37,036 bases of DNA from Opitutaceae bacterium (GCA_027482505.1 JAIXVY010000492.1:1-37036), one strand, 5' to 3'; shown: positions 1-8,319, counted from the stretch's first letter. Notes: generated by a model from the letters alone, not told the origin. Translations and numbers: made by a program.

Positions 1-1518
1 CGCGCCGGCCCCGGGGCCGAGGCGACGCCGGAGCGGGCGGGGTTCGCCCTGGAGGCCTGCTCCGGCGTCCCGCCCGGAAGCGTCGCGCCGGCCTGCGAGG
101 GGCGAGACCGGTTTCTCGCCGGCGTCTTTCGCGGGCGGGTCGCGGTGCGGCGCGCCGACGCGCCCGAGGAGGTGGGCGAGGCCGGATTTCCTCCCACGCG
201 CAGCTATATCGCCGTGCCCGTCGTGTCGCGATCGGGCGAGCTGCTGGGCGGCCTGTTTTTCGGCCATGCCGAGCCCGGCCGTTTCGACGCGCGCGCCGAG
301 CGGGTGCTCGCCGGCCTCGCCGCCCAGGCGGCGGTGGCGATGGACAACGCGCGGCTCTACGAATCCGCCCAGCGGGAAATCGCGGAGCGCGCGCGCACCG
401 AGCAGCGCCTGCGCGAGAGCGAGGCGCGGCTTCGCGCCTCTCTGCAGGCCGCGGCCCTCGGGGCGTGGGAATTCGACGCGCGCGAGGAGCGGGTGACGCT
501 GGACGAGCGGGCGCGCGCGCTGCTCGCGCCCGGCGCGGCCGAGCGGATATCGCTGGAGGAGTTCGCCGCGCTGGCGCCGGCCGACGGCGCCGGGGGCAGG
601 CTGGAGCTGCTCCGGCGCGTGTGCCGCGGAGAGGCCGAACGCTACGACGCGGAGTATCGCGCGGTCGGCTCCGGCCGCTGGGTCCGGGCCAGCGCCAAGC
701 CCGTCCGCGATGGAGCGGGCTTTTCGGTGGGCGCGGTGGGCGCCCTGCTCGACATCACCGATCTGGTGCAGGCGCGGGCCACCACCGACGAGCGACGGCG
801 CGAGCTGCAGCGATTGGTCGACGAGCGCACCGCATCGCTGCACCAGGCGATCACCCAGATGGAGGAGTTTTCCTACGCGGTCTCGCACGATCTCCGCGCG
901 CCGCTGAGGGCCATCCACGGCTACGCCGAGGCCATCCTCGAGGATTGCGGAGACCGGCTGACGCCGCGTTGTCGCCGGCATGTCGAGCGCATCCTCGCCG
1001 CGGGCGTGCGTATGGATCGCCTGACGCTCGATGTCTTGAACTATGGGCGGATCGCGCGCGAGCCGGCTCCGCTTTCCGTGGTGTCTCTCGACCGGCTGGT
1101 GGGCGAGGTTGTCGGGCGGCACGCCGAGGCGTGTCCGGCGGAGAACATCACGGTGGAGCGTCCGCTGCTTCCGGTGCGCGCCAACGAGCCTTTGCTGGCG
1201 CAGGTGGTTTTCAACCTGCTGGCCAACGCCTTCAAATTCGCGGTGGAGGGCAGACCCCCGCGGGTAAGGGTCTGGACCGAGCCGCGGGGCGCGGAGGTCA
1301 GGCTGTGGTGCGAGGACAACGGCATGGGCATACGGCCCGAGCATCACGCGCGCATCTGGGGCGTGTTCGAGCGCATCCACCCGCCGGAGCGTTTCGAAGG
1401 CACGGGCATAGGGCTGGCCATCGTGCGAAAAGCGGTCGAGCGCATGGGCGGAGGCGCCGGGGTGGAGTCCGACGGGCGCAACGGCAGCCGCTTCTGGGTG
1501 CAGTTGCCCGCGCCGTGA
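1..1518 (+). CDS. GAF/PAS sensor histidine kinase, 5' end cut by window
   Basis: The reading frame is open from the first base, so the true start lies outside the window. The visible part begins with the end of a GAF domain (IAVPVVSRSG, then AAQAAVAMDNARLYESAQ), continues through a coiled linker (about 360-430) into a PAS-like fold (about 430-770) and then HisKA and HATPase domains. The phospho-accepting histidine is in SHDLRAPLRAI, with the His codon at 886-888. The ATP-lid region shows NLLANAFKFA (N box), DNGMGI (G1) and GTGIGLAIV (G2). The protein ends right after the ATPase domain with no receiver domain. This H-box style is common in phytochrome-like and other cytoplasmic sensor kinases. 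No transmembrane segment is visible in the part present, and no response regulator is adjacent downstream. The ligand cannot be told from the sequence. Confidence 0.93.
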   Translation, partial: RAGPGAEATPERAGFALEACSGVPPGSVAPACEGRDRFLAGVFRGRVAVRRADAPEEVGEAGFPPTRSYIAVPVVSRSGELLGGLFFGHAEPGRFDARAERVLAGLAAQAAVAMDNARLYESAQREIAERARTEQRLRESEARLRASLQAAALGAWEFDAREERVTLDERARALLAPGAAERISLEEFAALAPADGAGGRLELLRRVCRGEAERYDAEYRAVGSGRWVRASAKPVRDGAGFSVGAVGALLDITDLVQARATTDERRRELQRLVDERTASLHQAITQMEEFSYAVSHDLRAPLRAIHGYAEAILEDCGDRLTPRCRRHVERILAAGVRMDRLTLDVLNYGRIAREPAPLSVVSLDRLVGEVVGRHAEACPAENITVERPLLPVRANEPLLAQVVFNLLANAFKFAVEGRPPRVRVWTEPRGAEVRLWCEDNGMGIRPEHHARIWGVFERIHPPERFEGTGIGLAIVRKAVERMGGGAGVESDGRNGSRFWVQLPAP

Positions 1519-1529
1519 GCCGCGCCGCG

Positions 1530-1616
1530 TGGTGCCCCCGGCCGGACTCGAACCGGCACGGACTTTCGCCCAAGGGATTTTAAGTCCCGTGTGTCTACCA
1601 ATTCCACCACGGGGGC
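1530..1616 (-). tRNA. tRNA-Leu (anticodon UAA)
   Basis: Read on the minus strand, the 87 bases fold as a long-variable-arm tRNA. The acceptor arm GCCCCCG pairs with CGGGGGC, the T arm GCCGG-TTCGAGT-CCGGC is perfect, and the D-arm region holds TGGTAGAC as in leucine tRNAs. The anticodon loop CTTAAAA gives anticodon TAA. The variable arm (TTGGGCGAAAGTC) and an encoded CCA end (1530-1532) fit tRNA-Leu. It lies tail to tail with the histidine kinase, 11 bases after its stop. No integration signature (integrase, repeated 3' end) is seen next to it. Confidence 0.97.
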
Positions 1617-1732
1617 GTGGTCGAAGCGCGCCAAGGCTCGGGCCGCGCCGGCGTCCGCGTCAATCGCGACCTGCGGCGCCCGGTATCTTGGGCGCGTCCT
1701 GCCGTTGTCGGCCGTGCCATGCCCGGCGCGCC

Positions 1733-1738
1733 ATTATA
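1733..1738 (-). promoter_or_regulatory. candidate -10 element upstream of tRNA-Leu
   Basis: On the minus strand these bases read TATAAT, a perfect sigma-70-type -10 hexamer. It sits in the short AT-richer patch between the end of the AraC-type gene (stop at 1760) and the tRNA. A start about seven bases downstream would leave a leader of roughly 110 bases before the tRNA. No good -35 hexamer lies 16-18 bases upstream, so the call rests on the -10 alone. Confidence 0.35.
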
Positions 1739-1759
1739 GCGTAATGCGTCCGCTTCCGC

Positions 1760-2608
1760 CTAGCCGCCGCGGTTGGGGGGGAGAAAGGCGCGGCGCCGGT
1801 AGCGTTCCGGGCTGTCGCCGTAGCGCGCGCGGAACAACTTGTAAAAGTGCCCCAGGTTTTCGAGGCCGCAGTCGGCGACGATATCCAGCACGGCCCGCTC
1901 CGTGGTGCAGAGCTGCTGCGCGGCGTAGGCCAGGCGGGCCTCGTTCACCACGCCCGTGGGCGTCTTGCCGAGGTGGCGGCGCATCGCCCGCGCGAGATGC
2001 TCGGGGGTGCAGCCGGCCAGGCGGGCGAATTCGCGCGTGCCGCGGGCGAAGTGCCGGGGCTGCTGCATGGCGGCGAGCGAGTCCGTCAGCCAGGCGGGGG
2101 GGCGGCCGGAGTCGTTCTTGCCCTCGCGATGGGCGATCAGGGAAAGCACCCCGAGGAGAAAGGCCTCGGCGGCCAGCATGTCGCGCGCCCCCGCCGCCAG
2201 ATCGCGGCCGAGGACGCGCAGCCGATCGAGCTCGGCGGCGTCCAGGCACCACTCGCGGGCCCGGTGGTCCTTCGACGCGAAGAAGACGGGCCGGCGTCCC
2301 AGCCGGCGGGTCCAGAGTTCGCTCCAGAGCGCGCGGGGAAAGGCGAAGTTGATGAAGCGCACCATTCCGCCCGGCCGGGCGGCCGCGAAACCGTGCACGT
2401 CCTCCGCCCGCGCCAGCACGAGCAGCCCCGGCGAGAGGTGGCGCCGCTCCCCGTTCACCACTTGCAGGCCCTCGCCTTCCTCCACCCAGAACAGCTCGTG
2501 AAAATCGTGGGAGTGCAGGTTTGGGCGCTCCGTGTGGTGGGTGTATTGCCAGTGCGCGTAAGTGCAGACCTGCCCCGCGGGCAAATGGGCGAGCGTGAGA
2601 ATGCGCAT
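1760..2608 (-). CDS. AraC-family transcriptional regulator with cupin sensor domain
   Basis: This is a predicted 282-residue DNA-binding protein. The N-terminal half has the cupin pattern of AraC sensor domains (HSHDFHELFWVEEGEG, then HLSPGLLVLA). The C-terminal ~100 residues form the double helix-turn-helix: FARLAGCTPEHLARAMRRHLG in the first HTH region, then DIVADCGLENLGHFYKLFRA followed by YRRRAF. I chose the ATG at 2608 (MRILTLAHLP), because the extension to 2698 is Pro/Arg-rich, unlike the family, and would run into the divergent gene. It is divergent from the alpha-mannosidase with a 76-base gap. This layout is typical of a sugar-responsive regulator controlling its neighbour, but the inducer is not visible. 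Confidence 0.92.
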   Translation of the reverse strand: MRILTLAHLPAGQVCTYAHWQYTHHTERPNLHSHDFHELFWVEEGEGLQVVNGERRHLSPGLLVLARAEDVHGFAAARPGGMVRFINFAFPRALWSELWTRRLGRRPVFFASKDHRAREWCLDAAELDRLRVLGRDLAAGARDMLAAEAFLLGVLSLIAHREGKNDSGRPPAWLTDSLAAMQQPRHFARGTREFARLAGCTPEHLARAMRRHLGKTPTGVVNEARLAYAAQQLCTTERAVLDIVADCGLENLGHFYKLFRARYGDSPERYRRRAFLPPNRGG

Positions 2609-2614
2609 CAATAT

Positions 2615-2629
2615 AACGTAACCAAACGT
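2615..2629. promoter_or_regulatory. candidate AraC-type operator: AACGT direct repeat, 10-base spacing
   Basis: In the 76-base gap between the divergent AraC-type regulator and the GH38 gene, AACGT occurs at 2615-2619 and again at 2625-2629, exactly one helical turn apart. AraC proteins often bind direct half-sites on one DNA face. The motif is short and could arise by chance, and no footprint or conservation data are available here. Confidence 0.25.
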
Positions 2630-2684
2630 CAGGCCGCGGCAAGACCCGGGCCGCGCGAGCTGGTAGGCTGGGGGGCATTTTCCC

Positions 2685-5600
2685 ATGTTGCCCGCCAATC
2701 CCCTGCTTCAGCTCGTTCCCGCGCGCGTCTCGGCCGCGCTCAATCGCGTCCGCGGTCTTGTGTGGCGCGAAGTCGCGCGTGTTTCCGACATTCGGGCCAC
2801 GGCCGCCGCGCCGGTCCACCGCACTTTCGCCGAGGCGAAGCGCGAGCCGCTGGCGCCGGTGGCGACGCCGGCGCATTGGGGAAAGCTCTGGGACCAGCGT
2901 TGGTTCAAGCTCGTCCTCCCCGCCGCGCTGCGCGGTCGCGGGGATCTCTATCTCGCGTGGAACGACCAGGCCGAATCCACCCTGTATGTCGACGGCCGAC
3001 CGCACTACGGCTTCGACGTCGCGCACAAGCAGGCGCCTCTGCCCGCCGGCTCGCGGGAACTGTGGATCGAGGGCGTGGTTTGCCAGACTGGCGTCTGGCA
3101 TCCCGACGCCACCGGACTGGATGCGGCCGGCTCCCGCCTCGACGGCGCGCGCATCCTGGAACGCGACGAGGCCCACTGGGGACTTTACCACGACCTGCTG
3201 GCGCTCGACGGACTGGCGCGCGAGGAGCTGCGGACGTTTTTCGGCGAGGATTCGGTCAAGTTCGGCGGCTTCGGCGAGCGTCCCGTCCTGCACAAGGTGT
3301 CGCCCTTGCTGCGTCGCCTGCTGCGCGGCCTGGAGGAGGGGCTGGACGCCTATGAGACCGGCGGAGCGGCGGCCGCGCGCCGCCGCCTCGCGCGGCTCTT
3401 CCGCGAGCTGCCCGCCGCGCCGACGGCTACGCGCGCCCTGCTGACCGGCCACGCCCACATCGATCTGGTGTGGCTCTGGCCCGAGAAGGTCGGGGAGTTC
3501 AAGGCCGTGCACACCTTCGCCACCGCGAACCGGTTGTTCGAGCGCTACCCCGAGTTTCGCTTCGGTTACAGCCAGCCGGCGAGCTACGCCGCGGTGGGTC
3601 GCCGCGCGCCCGCCCTGCTCGCGGAGGTGAAAAAGCGCATTCGCGAGAAACGCTGGGACGCGATCGGCGCCACCGAGGTCGAGAGCGACACCCTGCTCGC
3701 CTGCGGCGAGGCGCTGGCGAGGAGTTTCCTGGTCGGCCAGCGGCGCTTCGCCGAGCTGCGCGGCTCGCCTTCGCGCCTGCTTTGGCTGCCCGATGTGTTC
3801 GGCTACGCGCCCTGCCTGCCCCAGCTCATGCGCGAGACCGGCGTCGAGTATTTCTACACCACCAAGCTCGCATGGTCGGGGCTCACCCGGTTTCCGCACA
3901 GCAGCTTCGTGTGGCGCGGGCACGACGGGAGCGAGGTGGTCTGCCACATCAGCCACGAGGGCGGCTACAACCAGCAGGCCACGGCCGGGCAGCTCCGGCT
4001 CGGCGAGCTCGCGCATCGGCAGAGCGACACGCACCCCGAGTTCATCGCCCCGACCGGCTTTGGCGACGGCGGAGGAGGAGTGACGGAGGAAATGTGCGAG
4101 CGGGCGCGGCGCTACGCCGATCTCGCGGGATTGCCGCGCGCGGAGTGGGGCAACCTCGAGCCCTTCTTCGACCGCTTGAACAAGCTTCGCCCCGCGCTGC
4201 CCGTCTACCAGGGCGAACTCTATCTGGAGTATCACCGCGGCACCTACACGACGCACGGCGACATCAAGGCCGGCATGCGCCGCGCCGAGCGAGCGCTGCA
4301 GGCGCACGAGGCGGCGCGCTGCGCGCTGGGCCGCGGGCCGATCGACGAGCACGCGTGGCGCCGGGTGATCTTCGCCCAGTTTCACGATTACATCCCCGGC
4401 AGCTCGATCCACGAGGTCTATGACGAGGCCCGCGTCGAGCTGGCCGACCTCGCGCGAGGCGCGCGCGAGGCGGCTAGCCGGGAGCTGGGCGCCAAAGGCG
4501 CGCCCGCACTTTTCAACCCGCTGCCGCGTCCGCGCCTGCATCTGCTCGGCGCGCGCGAGGACGGCGGGGTGGACGCGGTCACGCTGCCGCCGCTCGCCGG
4601 CGCGCCACTCGCCGGGCTGGAGCGGGTGGAGGGCCTCGCGCCGGTGCGCGCCACCGCGCGCCGACTGGAGAACGGGCGGGTGCGGGCCGATATCGACCCG
4701 CTGGGCCGAGTGAGCCGGCTGGTTGTCGACGGGCGCGAGATCGCGCTGCGCGCCCCGCTCGGCGAACTGGTTGTCTATCCGGATCGTCCGCACCTTTTCG
4801 AGGCGTGGGACATCGACCGTCATTCCCTCGCCTTGGGCGAGCCGGTCCGGACAAAGGCCAAGCTTTCCCTTGAGCGCGCGGACGCGGCGGGCGCGACGAT
4901 CGCGTGCGCGCGTTCCCTGGGCGAGGCGGGCGAAGTCACGATCCGTTACACGCTGGAGGCGGGCGCGGCGCATCTGCGCGTGGAGGTGGAGCTCGACTGG
5001 CGGCGGCCGGAGGCGCTCCTAAAGATTATTTTCCCGACCGCCTACGCCGGACGGCAGGCCCGCTACGGGTCCCCCTTTGGCTCGGTGTCGCGCGGCCAGG
5101 TGCCGGGCGAGCTGGCGGACGAGGCGAAGTGGGAGGTGCCGGCCAGCCGCTGGGCCGCCGTGACGGACGAGACCGAGAGCGACGGTCTGTTCGTGGTCAC
5201 CGAGTCCAAGTATGGTTTCGGCTGCCGCGACGGCGCGCTGAGTCTCAGTCTTGTGCGCAGCGCGAAAATCACCGCCGAAGGCGGCGGCGACCATTCCTAC
5301 GGCTCGCATCCGGCGACCATTCGGCGCACGCGCGCCGCCTCCCTGTTTTCCGACATGTGCGCGCATCGCATCGCGCTCGCCCTCGGGCGTCACGATGCGG
5401 GCGCGCCTCGCGAAGAGCAGGCGGCCGCGCTGGCGGACACGCTTTTCACCGAGCCCGTGGCGTATCGGGGCGGCGTGGCGGGCGCCGGATTGCTGGGCTT
5501 GGAGGGCGGGGAAACCCTGCACCCGGTCTGGGCCAAGCCGGCCGAAGCGGGCAAGGGCGCCTGGGTGCTGCGGCTCAACGAGACCCTCGGTCGCCGCGGC

Positions 5601-5759
5601 CGCTCGCTGGTGCGGCTGGCGCCCGGCTGGCGGGCGCGGCGGGTGGATCTGTTGGAGCGGCCGCTCGCCGGCGGAGTGCGCGTCGCGCGCGGGGGCGTGG
5701 CGGTGGATTACACGCCTTACGCGCTGGTCAGTCTGCTGGTCGAGCGCGTGCGGGCTTGA
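2685..5759 (+). CDS. GH38 family alpha-mannosidase
   Basis: This 1024-residue protein is a glycoside hydrolase family 38 retaining alpha-mannosidase. The family removes alpha-linked mannose using a bound zinc ion. The zinc-site motif HAHIDLVW covers H256, H258 and D260. The catalytic nucleophile Asp is D370 in LWLPDVFGYAPCLPQLM, and a further zinc-ligand His is H567 in FHDYIPGSS. An N-terminal beta-sandwich-like region (about 1-240) precedes the catalytic barrel, and beta-sandwich domains follow to the end, matching the usual ~1000-residue length. There is no signal peptide, so it is probably cytoplasmic and acts on imported oligosaccharides. The start ATG follows a G-rich stretch. The divergent AraC regulator is its likely controller. 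Exact linkage specificity cannot be read from the sequence. Confidence 0.95.
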   Translation: MLPANPLLQLVPARVSAALNRVRGLVWREVARVSDIRATAAAPVHRTFAEAKREPLAPVATPAHWGKLWDQRWFKLVLPAALRGRGDLYLAWNDQAESTLYVDGRPHYGFDVAHKQAPLPAGSRELWIEGVVCQTGVWHPDATGLDAAGSRLDGARILERDEAHWGLYHDLLALDGLAREELRTFFGEDSVKFGGFGERPVLHKVSPLLRRLLRGLEEGLDAYETGGAAAARRRLARLFRELPAAPTATRALLTGHAHIDLVWLWPEKVGEFKAVHTFATANRLFERYPEFRFGYSQPASYAAVGRRAPALLAEVKKRIREKRWDAIGATEVESDTLLACGEALARSFLVGQRRFAELRGSPSRLLWLPDVFGYAPCLPQLMRETGVEYFYTTKLAWSGLTRFPHSSFVWRGHDGSEVVCHISHEGGYNQQATAGQLRLGELAHRQSDTHPEFIAPTGFGDGGGGVTEEMCERARRYADLAGLPRAEWGNLEPFFDRLNKLRPALPVYQGELYLEYHRGTYTTHGDIKAGMRRAERALQAHEAARCALGRGPIDEHAWRRVIFAQFHDYIPGSSIHEVYDEARVELADLARGAREAASRELGAKGAPALFNPLPRPRLHLLGAREDGGVDAVTLPPLAGAPLAGLERVEGLAPVRATARRLENGRVRADIDPLGRVSRLVVDGREIALRAPLGELVVYPDRPHLFEAWDIDRHSLALGEPVRTKAKLSLERADAAGATIACARSLGEAGEVTIRYTLEAGAAHLRVEVELDWRRPEALLKIIFPTAYAGRQARYGSPFGSVSRGQVPGELADEAKWEVPASRWAAVTDETESDGLFVVTESKYGFGCRDGALSLSLVRSAKITAEGGGDHSYGSHPATIRRTRAASLFSDMCAHRIALALGRHDAGAPREEQAAALADTLFTEPVAYRGGVAGAGLLGLEGGETLHPVWAKPAEAGKGAWVLRLNETLGRRGRSLVRLAPGWRARRVDLLERPLAGGVRVARGGVAVDYTPYALVSLLVERVRA

Positions 5760-5790
5760 GCGCGGAGGCGGAGCGCGGCAGTCGTCGGGG

Positions 5791-6408
5791 ATGCGCATCG
5801 GCATCCTCGGCGGCAGCTTCGACCCCGTGCACCGCGGCCACCTCGGCGTGGCGCGGGCGGTGGCGGACGCGTTGTCCCTGGAGCGCGTGCTGCTGATGCC
5901 GGCGGCCCAGGCCCCGCTGCGGGACGCCGGGGTGAGGGCGGCTGGCGCGATTCGCGCGGCGATGCTCCGGCTGGCGCTGGCGGAGCTGGCCGAGCGCGAG
6001 GCGGAGCAAAGACTCGAATTGGACGAGACCGAGCTGCGGCGCGGGGGCGTGAGCTACACGGCGGACACTTTGCGGGCGCTGCGGGTCGCGCGGCCGGAGG
6101 ATTCGTTCACGTGGATCGTGGGCGCGGATCAACTGGCGCGCCTGGGAAGCTGGCGCGAGCCCGCGGAACTGGCGCGCCTCGCGGACTGGGCCGCCTACGC
6201 GCGTCCCGGTTTTGATTGGGACGCCCTGTCCGCGCCGGCTATTCCCGGTCTCAGGGTGCAGCGGGTGGAGCCGGCGGCGGGGGCGCTTTGGGACGTGAGT
6301 TCGAGCGAGATCCGGTCGCGTCTGGGGAGGGGCGAGAGCGTCGCCGGACTGCTGCCGGACAAGGTGATTGAATACATTCGCGAAAACGGCCTCTATCGCC
6401 CGCAGTAA
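5791..6408 (+). CDS. nadD: nicotinate-nucleotide adenylyltransferase
   Basis: The 205-residue protein is the NadD enzyme that joins ATP and nicotinate mononucleotide to make deamido-NAD in NAD synthesis. The nucleotidyltransferase signature GGSFDPVHRGHL lies at residues 7-18, with the HxGH histidines at 14 and 17. The C-terminal SSSEIRSRLGRGE matches the SSxxIR ATP-binding motif, and VIEYIRENGLY is the usual C-terminus. The start at ATG 5791 places the nucleotide-binding motif directly at the N-terminus as in the family. It begins 31 bases after the mannosidase stop and ends 7 bases before rsfS. A nadD-rsfS pair is a common bacterial arrangement. Confidence 0.96.
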   Translation: MRIGILGGSFDPVHRGHLGVARAVADALSLERVLLMPAAQAPLRDAGVRAAGAIRAAMLRLALAELAEREAEQRLELDETELRRGGVSYTADTLRALRVARPEDSFTWIVGADQLARLGSWREPAELARLADWAAYARPGFDWDALSAPAIPGLRVQRVEPAAGALWDVSSSEIRSRLGRGESVAGLLPDKVIEYIRENGLYRPQ

Positions 6409-6415
6409 AACGCCC

Positions 6416-6967
6416 ATGCCGACTCAAATCGCTCCCGACGCCCAGACGACCGCGCTGCTGCGCAACCTGATCACCGCGCTGGAGGACAAGAAGGCGGACA
6501 ACCTGAAGCTGCTGCATGTCGGCGGCCTCTCCGACATCACCGATTACCTCGTGCTGGCCACGGGCAACAGCGAGCCGCATCTGCGCGCGCTGCGCATCGA
6601 GACGGAGAAGGTGCTCGACGCGGCCAAGGTGAAAATCGCCGGCATGGACTCGGGCGGTTTCAACAGCGGTTGGACCGTGGTCGACGCCTATCAGATCATG
6701 GTGCATTTTTTCACCGCCGAGCAGCGCGAGAACTACGCGTTGGACAAGCTCTGGAAGGACGCGGTCGAGGTGGATTCGAAGACTTTCTCCGCCAAGGCGG
6801 CCCCCGCGGCCAAGGCGCGCGTCGCGAAGGCCAAGCCGGCCGCCAAAAAATCCGCGGTCAAGAAGCCCGCGGGCAAGGCCGCGAAGTCGACTAAGGCCAA
6901 GCCCAAGGCCAAGGCGCCCGCCGCGAAGAAACCGGCGGCCAAGCCCGCGCGCAAAAAGAAGGCCTGA
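6416..6967 (+). CDS. rsfS: ribosomal silencing factor RsfS with long Lys/Ala-rich C-terminal tail
   Basis: Residues 10-120 are a standard RsfS (YbeB/Iojap) domain: LEDKKADNLKLLHVGGLSDI, then DYLVLATGNSEPHLRALRIE, GFNSGWTVVDAYQIMVHFFT and NYALDKLW. RsfS binds ribosomal protein uL14 and blocks joining of the subunits in starvation. The family is normally about 105-130 residues. Here a tail of about 63 residues follows (121-183), one third lysine with the rest mostly Ala and Pro in PAAKK/AKPK-like units. It resembles histone-H1-like basic tails and is probably disordered and nucleic-acid binding (inference). I use ATG 6416, 7 bases after the nadD stop, because the upstream extension overlaps nadD. 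No clear Shine-Dalgarno is present, which suggests coupling to nadD. Confidence 0.93.
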   Translation: MPTQIAPDAQTTALLRNLITALEDKKADNLKLLHVGGLSDITDYLVLATGNSEPHLRALRIETEKVLDAAKVKIAGMDSGGFNSGWTVVDAYQIMVHFFTAEQRENYALDKLWKDAVEVDSKTFSAKAAPAAKARVAKAKPAAKKSAVKKPAGKAAKSTKAKPKAKAPAAKKPAAKPARKKKA

Positions 6968-6976
6968 GGTCTTTTT

Positions 6977-7007
6977 GGGCCGCGGCCGTGTCCCGCGAGC
7001 GCGGCCC
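6977..7007. terminator. hairpin between converging rsfS and DUF481 genes
   Basis: GGGCCGCG (6977-6984) and CGCGGCCC (7000-7007) form a perfect 8-base-pair stem around a 15-base loop, in the 51-base gap between two converging genes. A T5 run precedes it on the plus strand (6972-6976), so neither strand has a U-tract after the stem. It may be a poor or factor-assisted bidirectional terminator, or simply an mRNA 3'-end-stabilising hairpin. Confidence 0.4.
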
Positions 7008-7018
7008 AGAGGCGCGGT

Positions 7019-8122
7019 TTAGAAAGCGTAGCCTATCGCGCTGGTGATGCGCTGCGTCTCGCGGGCGGACTCGATCTTGATCGCGTTGTCCAACTCGTAT
7101 TCGAAGCGCAAATTCACGGAGATTTTTTCGGTGACCTTGCCCTGGAGGGTGCCGTTGAAGCGCACCTTGTAGTTTTGCTCCTCGGGATTGACGGTGCCGG
7201 GCGTGCCGCGGCTCGGGATGTTGAACGCGCGGTCGGACGGGGAGTATTGGGCGACGGCGTCCTGAATGAAGGTGATGCGGTCGTTCACCTTGAACGTGTA
7301 GTCCTGGAAAATTTCCGCGTAAGGCGCCCAGCCGTTCGTGCCGGCGTTCCATTCGCGGTATTGGGCGGTGGCGCCGCTGCCGACATTCAAGGTGTGGCCG
7401 GGTAGGTCGAGCAGACGGTAGCCCACGCCCGCGTTTTGCTCCAGATTGGTCCTGATTTGGATGATATCATCCGCGTAGTAGGTGGTCTGGGCTTGGGCAA
7501 ACGTGCGTTTGGAGAGCTGGTAGCGCCAGCGCAGGGAGGCGTCCTGGCGGTCGGCGCTGGTGCGGTTGTTTTGCTCGGCGTAGAGCACCCGGGCATTGCC
7601 CCGGAGCGCGTGGCGGCGGACGTTTTTCTCGGCCTCGGCGCGCGCGTTGTAGCTTAGCGTGTCGGAGCGGCCGGTTTGCTGGACGGAGCCCAGCTCCACC
7701 TTGCCTTTCCAGCGCTCCTTGGCGGGCGCGGCGGCCAGGTTCGCGGCGGGCGCGGATCCCAAGGAGCCGGGGGTGGGCTTGTTTTCTTTCGCCACCGCGG
7801 CGGACGCGCCAGCCGTAGGCTTGGCGGCGCGTTGACGCGTGGTTCCTTGCGCGGATGCGACGGGATCCAGCGGCTCTGGAACCTCCATAATGGCCGCGTC
7901 CGTCTCCGCGAGCGTCATATCGCCGAGAATGGGCGAGCGGAAACGGATTTTGCCTTCGGCGCGCCAGATGATTTCTCCGCTCAGCCTGTCACCGTTGGAT
8001 AGTTGAAGCTCAACGCGTTGTCCCGGGCGCGCGGATTCCGTGGCGGCTTGCGCGCGGGCGGGTGAATACCCGGCGAGGAGGGCCAAGCCTATGCAGGAAA
8101 CCAGGACGCGGACGGATGGCAT
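7019..8122 (-). CDS. DUF481 outer-membrane beta-barrel protein
   Basis: The 367-residue protein starts with a signal peptide (MPSVRVLVSCIGLALLAG, cleavage probably near ARAQA, residues 22-26). A small beta domain follows (VELQLSNGDRLSGEIIW), then an Ala/Pro-rich linker (about 85-140) and a C-terminal half of alternating beta strands. That half shows GKVELGSVQQTGRSDT, YAEQNNRTSADRQ and WRYQLSKRTFAQA, as in DUF481 (YdiY, salt-induced outer membrane protein) families. It ends in a terminal Phe (SAIGYAF), as outer-membrane barrels recognised by the Bam machinery do. The molecular role of DUF481 proteins is unknown. The gene is divergent from the pilin-like gene across a 197-base region. Confidence 0.86.
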   Translation of the reverse strand: MPSVRVLVSCIGLALLAGYSPARAQAATESARPGQRVELQLSNGDRLSGEIIWRAEGKIRFRSPILGDMTLAETDAAIMEVPEPLDPVASAQGTTRQRAAKPTAGASAAVAKENKPTPGSLGSAPAANLAAAPAKERWKGKVELGSVQQTGRSDTLSYNARAEAEKNVRRHALRGNARVLYAEQNNRTSADRQDASLRWRYQLSKRTFAQAQTTYYADDIIQIRTNLEQNAGVGYRLLDLPGHTLNVGSGATAQYREWNAGTNGWAPYAEIFQDYTFKVNDRITFIQDAVAQYSPSDRAFNIPSRGTPGTVNPEEQNYKVRFNGTLQGKVTEKISVNLRFEYELDNAIKIESARETQRITSAIGYAF

Positions 8123-8187
8123 GATACGGTGAAAGACAATCGTTGGCGGCGGGCGAGCGGGAAAGGCCTAGGTATAAGAGTTTCTGT

Positions 8188-8199
8188 CGACGGCCGTCG
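8188..8199. promoter_or_regulatory. 12-base perfect palindrome in divergent promoter region
   Basis: CGACGGCCGTCG is its own reverse complement and lies in the 197-base gap between the DUF481 gene and the first pilin-like gene, about 65 bases from one start and 120 from the other. It could be a dimeric repressor or activator site, but in GC-rich DNA such palindromes also arise by chance. Confidence 0.22.
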
Positions 8200-8268
8200 G
8201 GTTTGGTTATGCCAAGGGGTAAAATCGCCTTGTCTTTGCGTGTAGTGGGAGTAGGACCACGCATGTTC

Positions 8269-8298
8269 CCCGAATTTCTTTCGGGAGAAAATTATAAA
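8269..8298 (+). promoter_or_regulatory. hairpin and TATAAA element ahead of the first pilin-like gene
   Basis: CCCGAA (8269-8274) and TTCGGG (8280-8285) form a 6-base-pair stem with a 5-base loop. An AT-rich tract containing TATAAA (8293-8298) follows, 22 bases before the ATG. The TATAAA may act as a -10 element, but no convincing -35 lies at the right distance. Alternatively the whole stretch is an AT-rich, unstructured ribosome entry site behind a protective leader hairpin. Confidence 0.3.
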
Positions 8299-8319
8299 CA
8301 AACAATACTCAGTTCACCT

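Noticed and set aside
1530-1616. tRNA-Leu as a possible integration site for a mobile element
   Set aside because: No integrase, no second copy of the tRNA 3' end and no compositional break were seen around it.
1734-4973. A 1079-codon minus-strand open frame across the AraC and mannosidase genes
   Set aside because: It is antisense to the GH38 gene with its intact catalytic motifs and has Arg/Ala/Pro-rich low-information sequence typical of shadow frames in GC-rich DNA.
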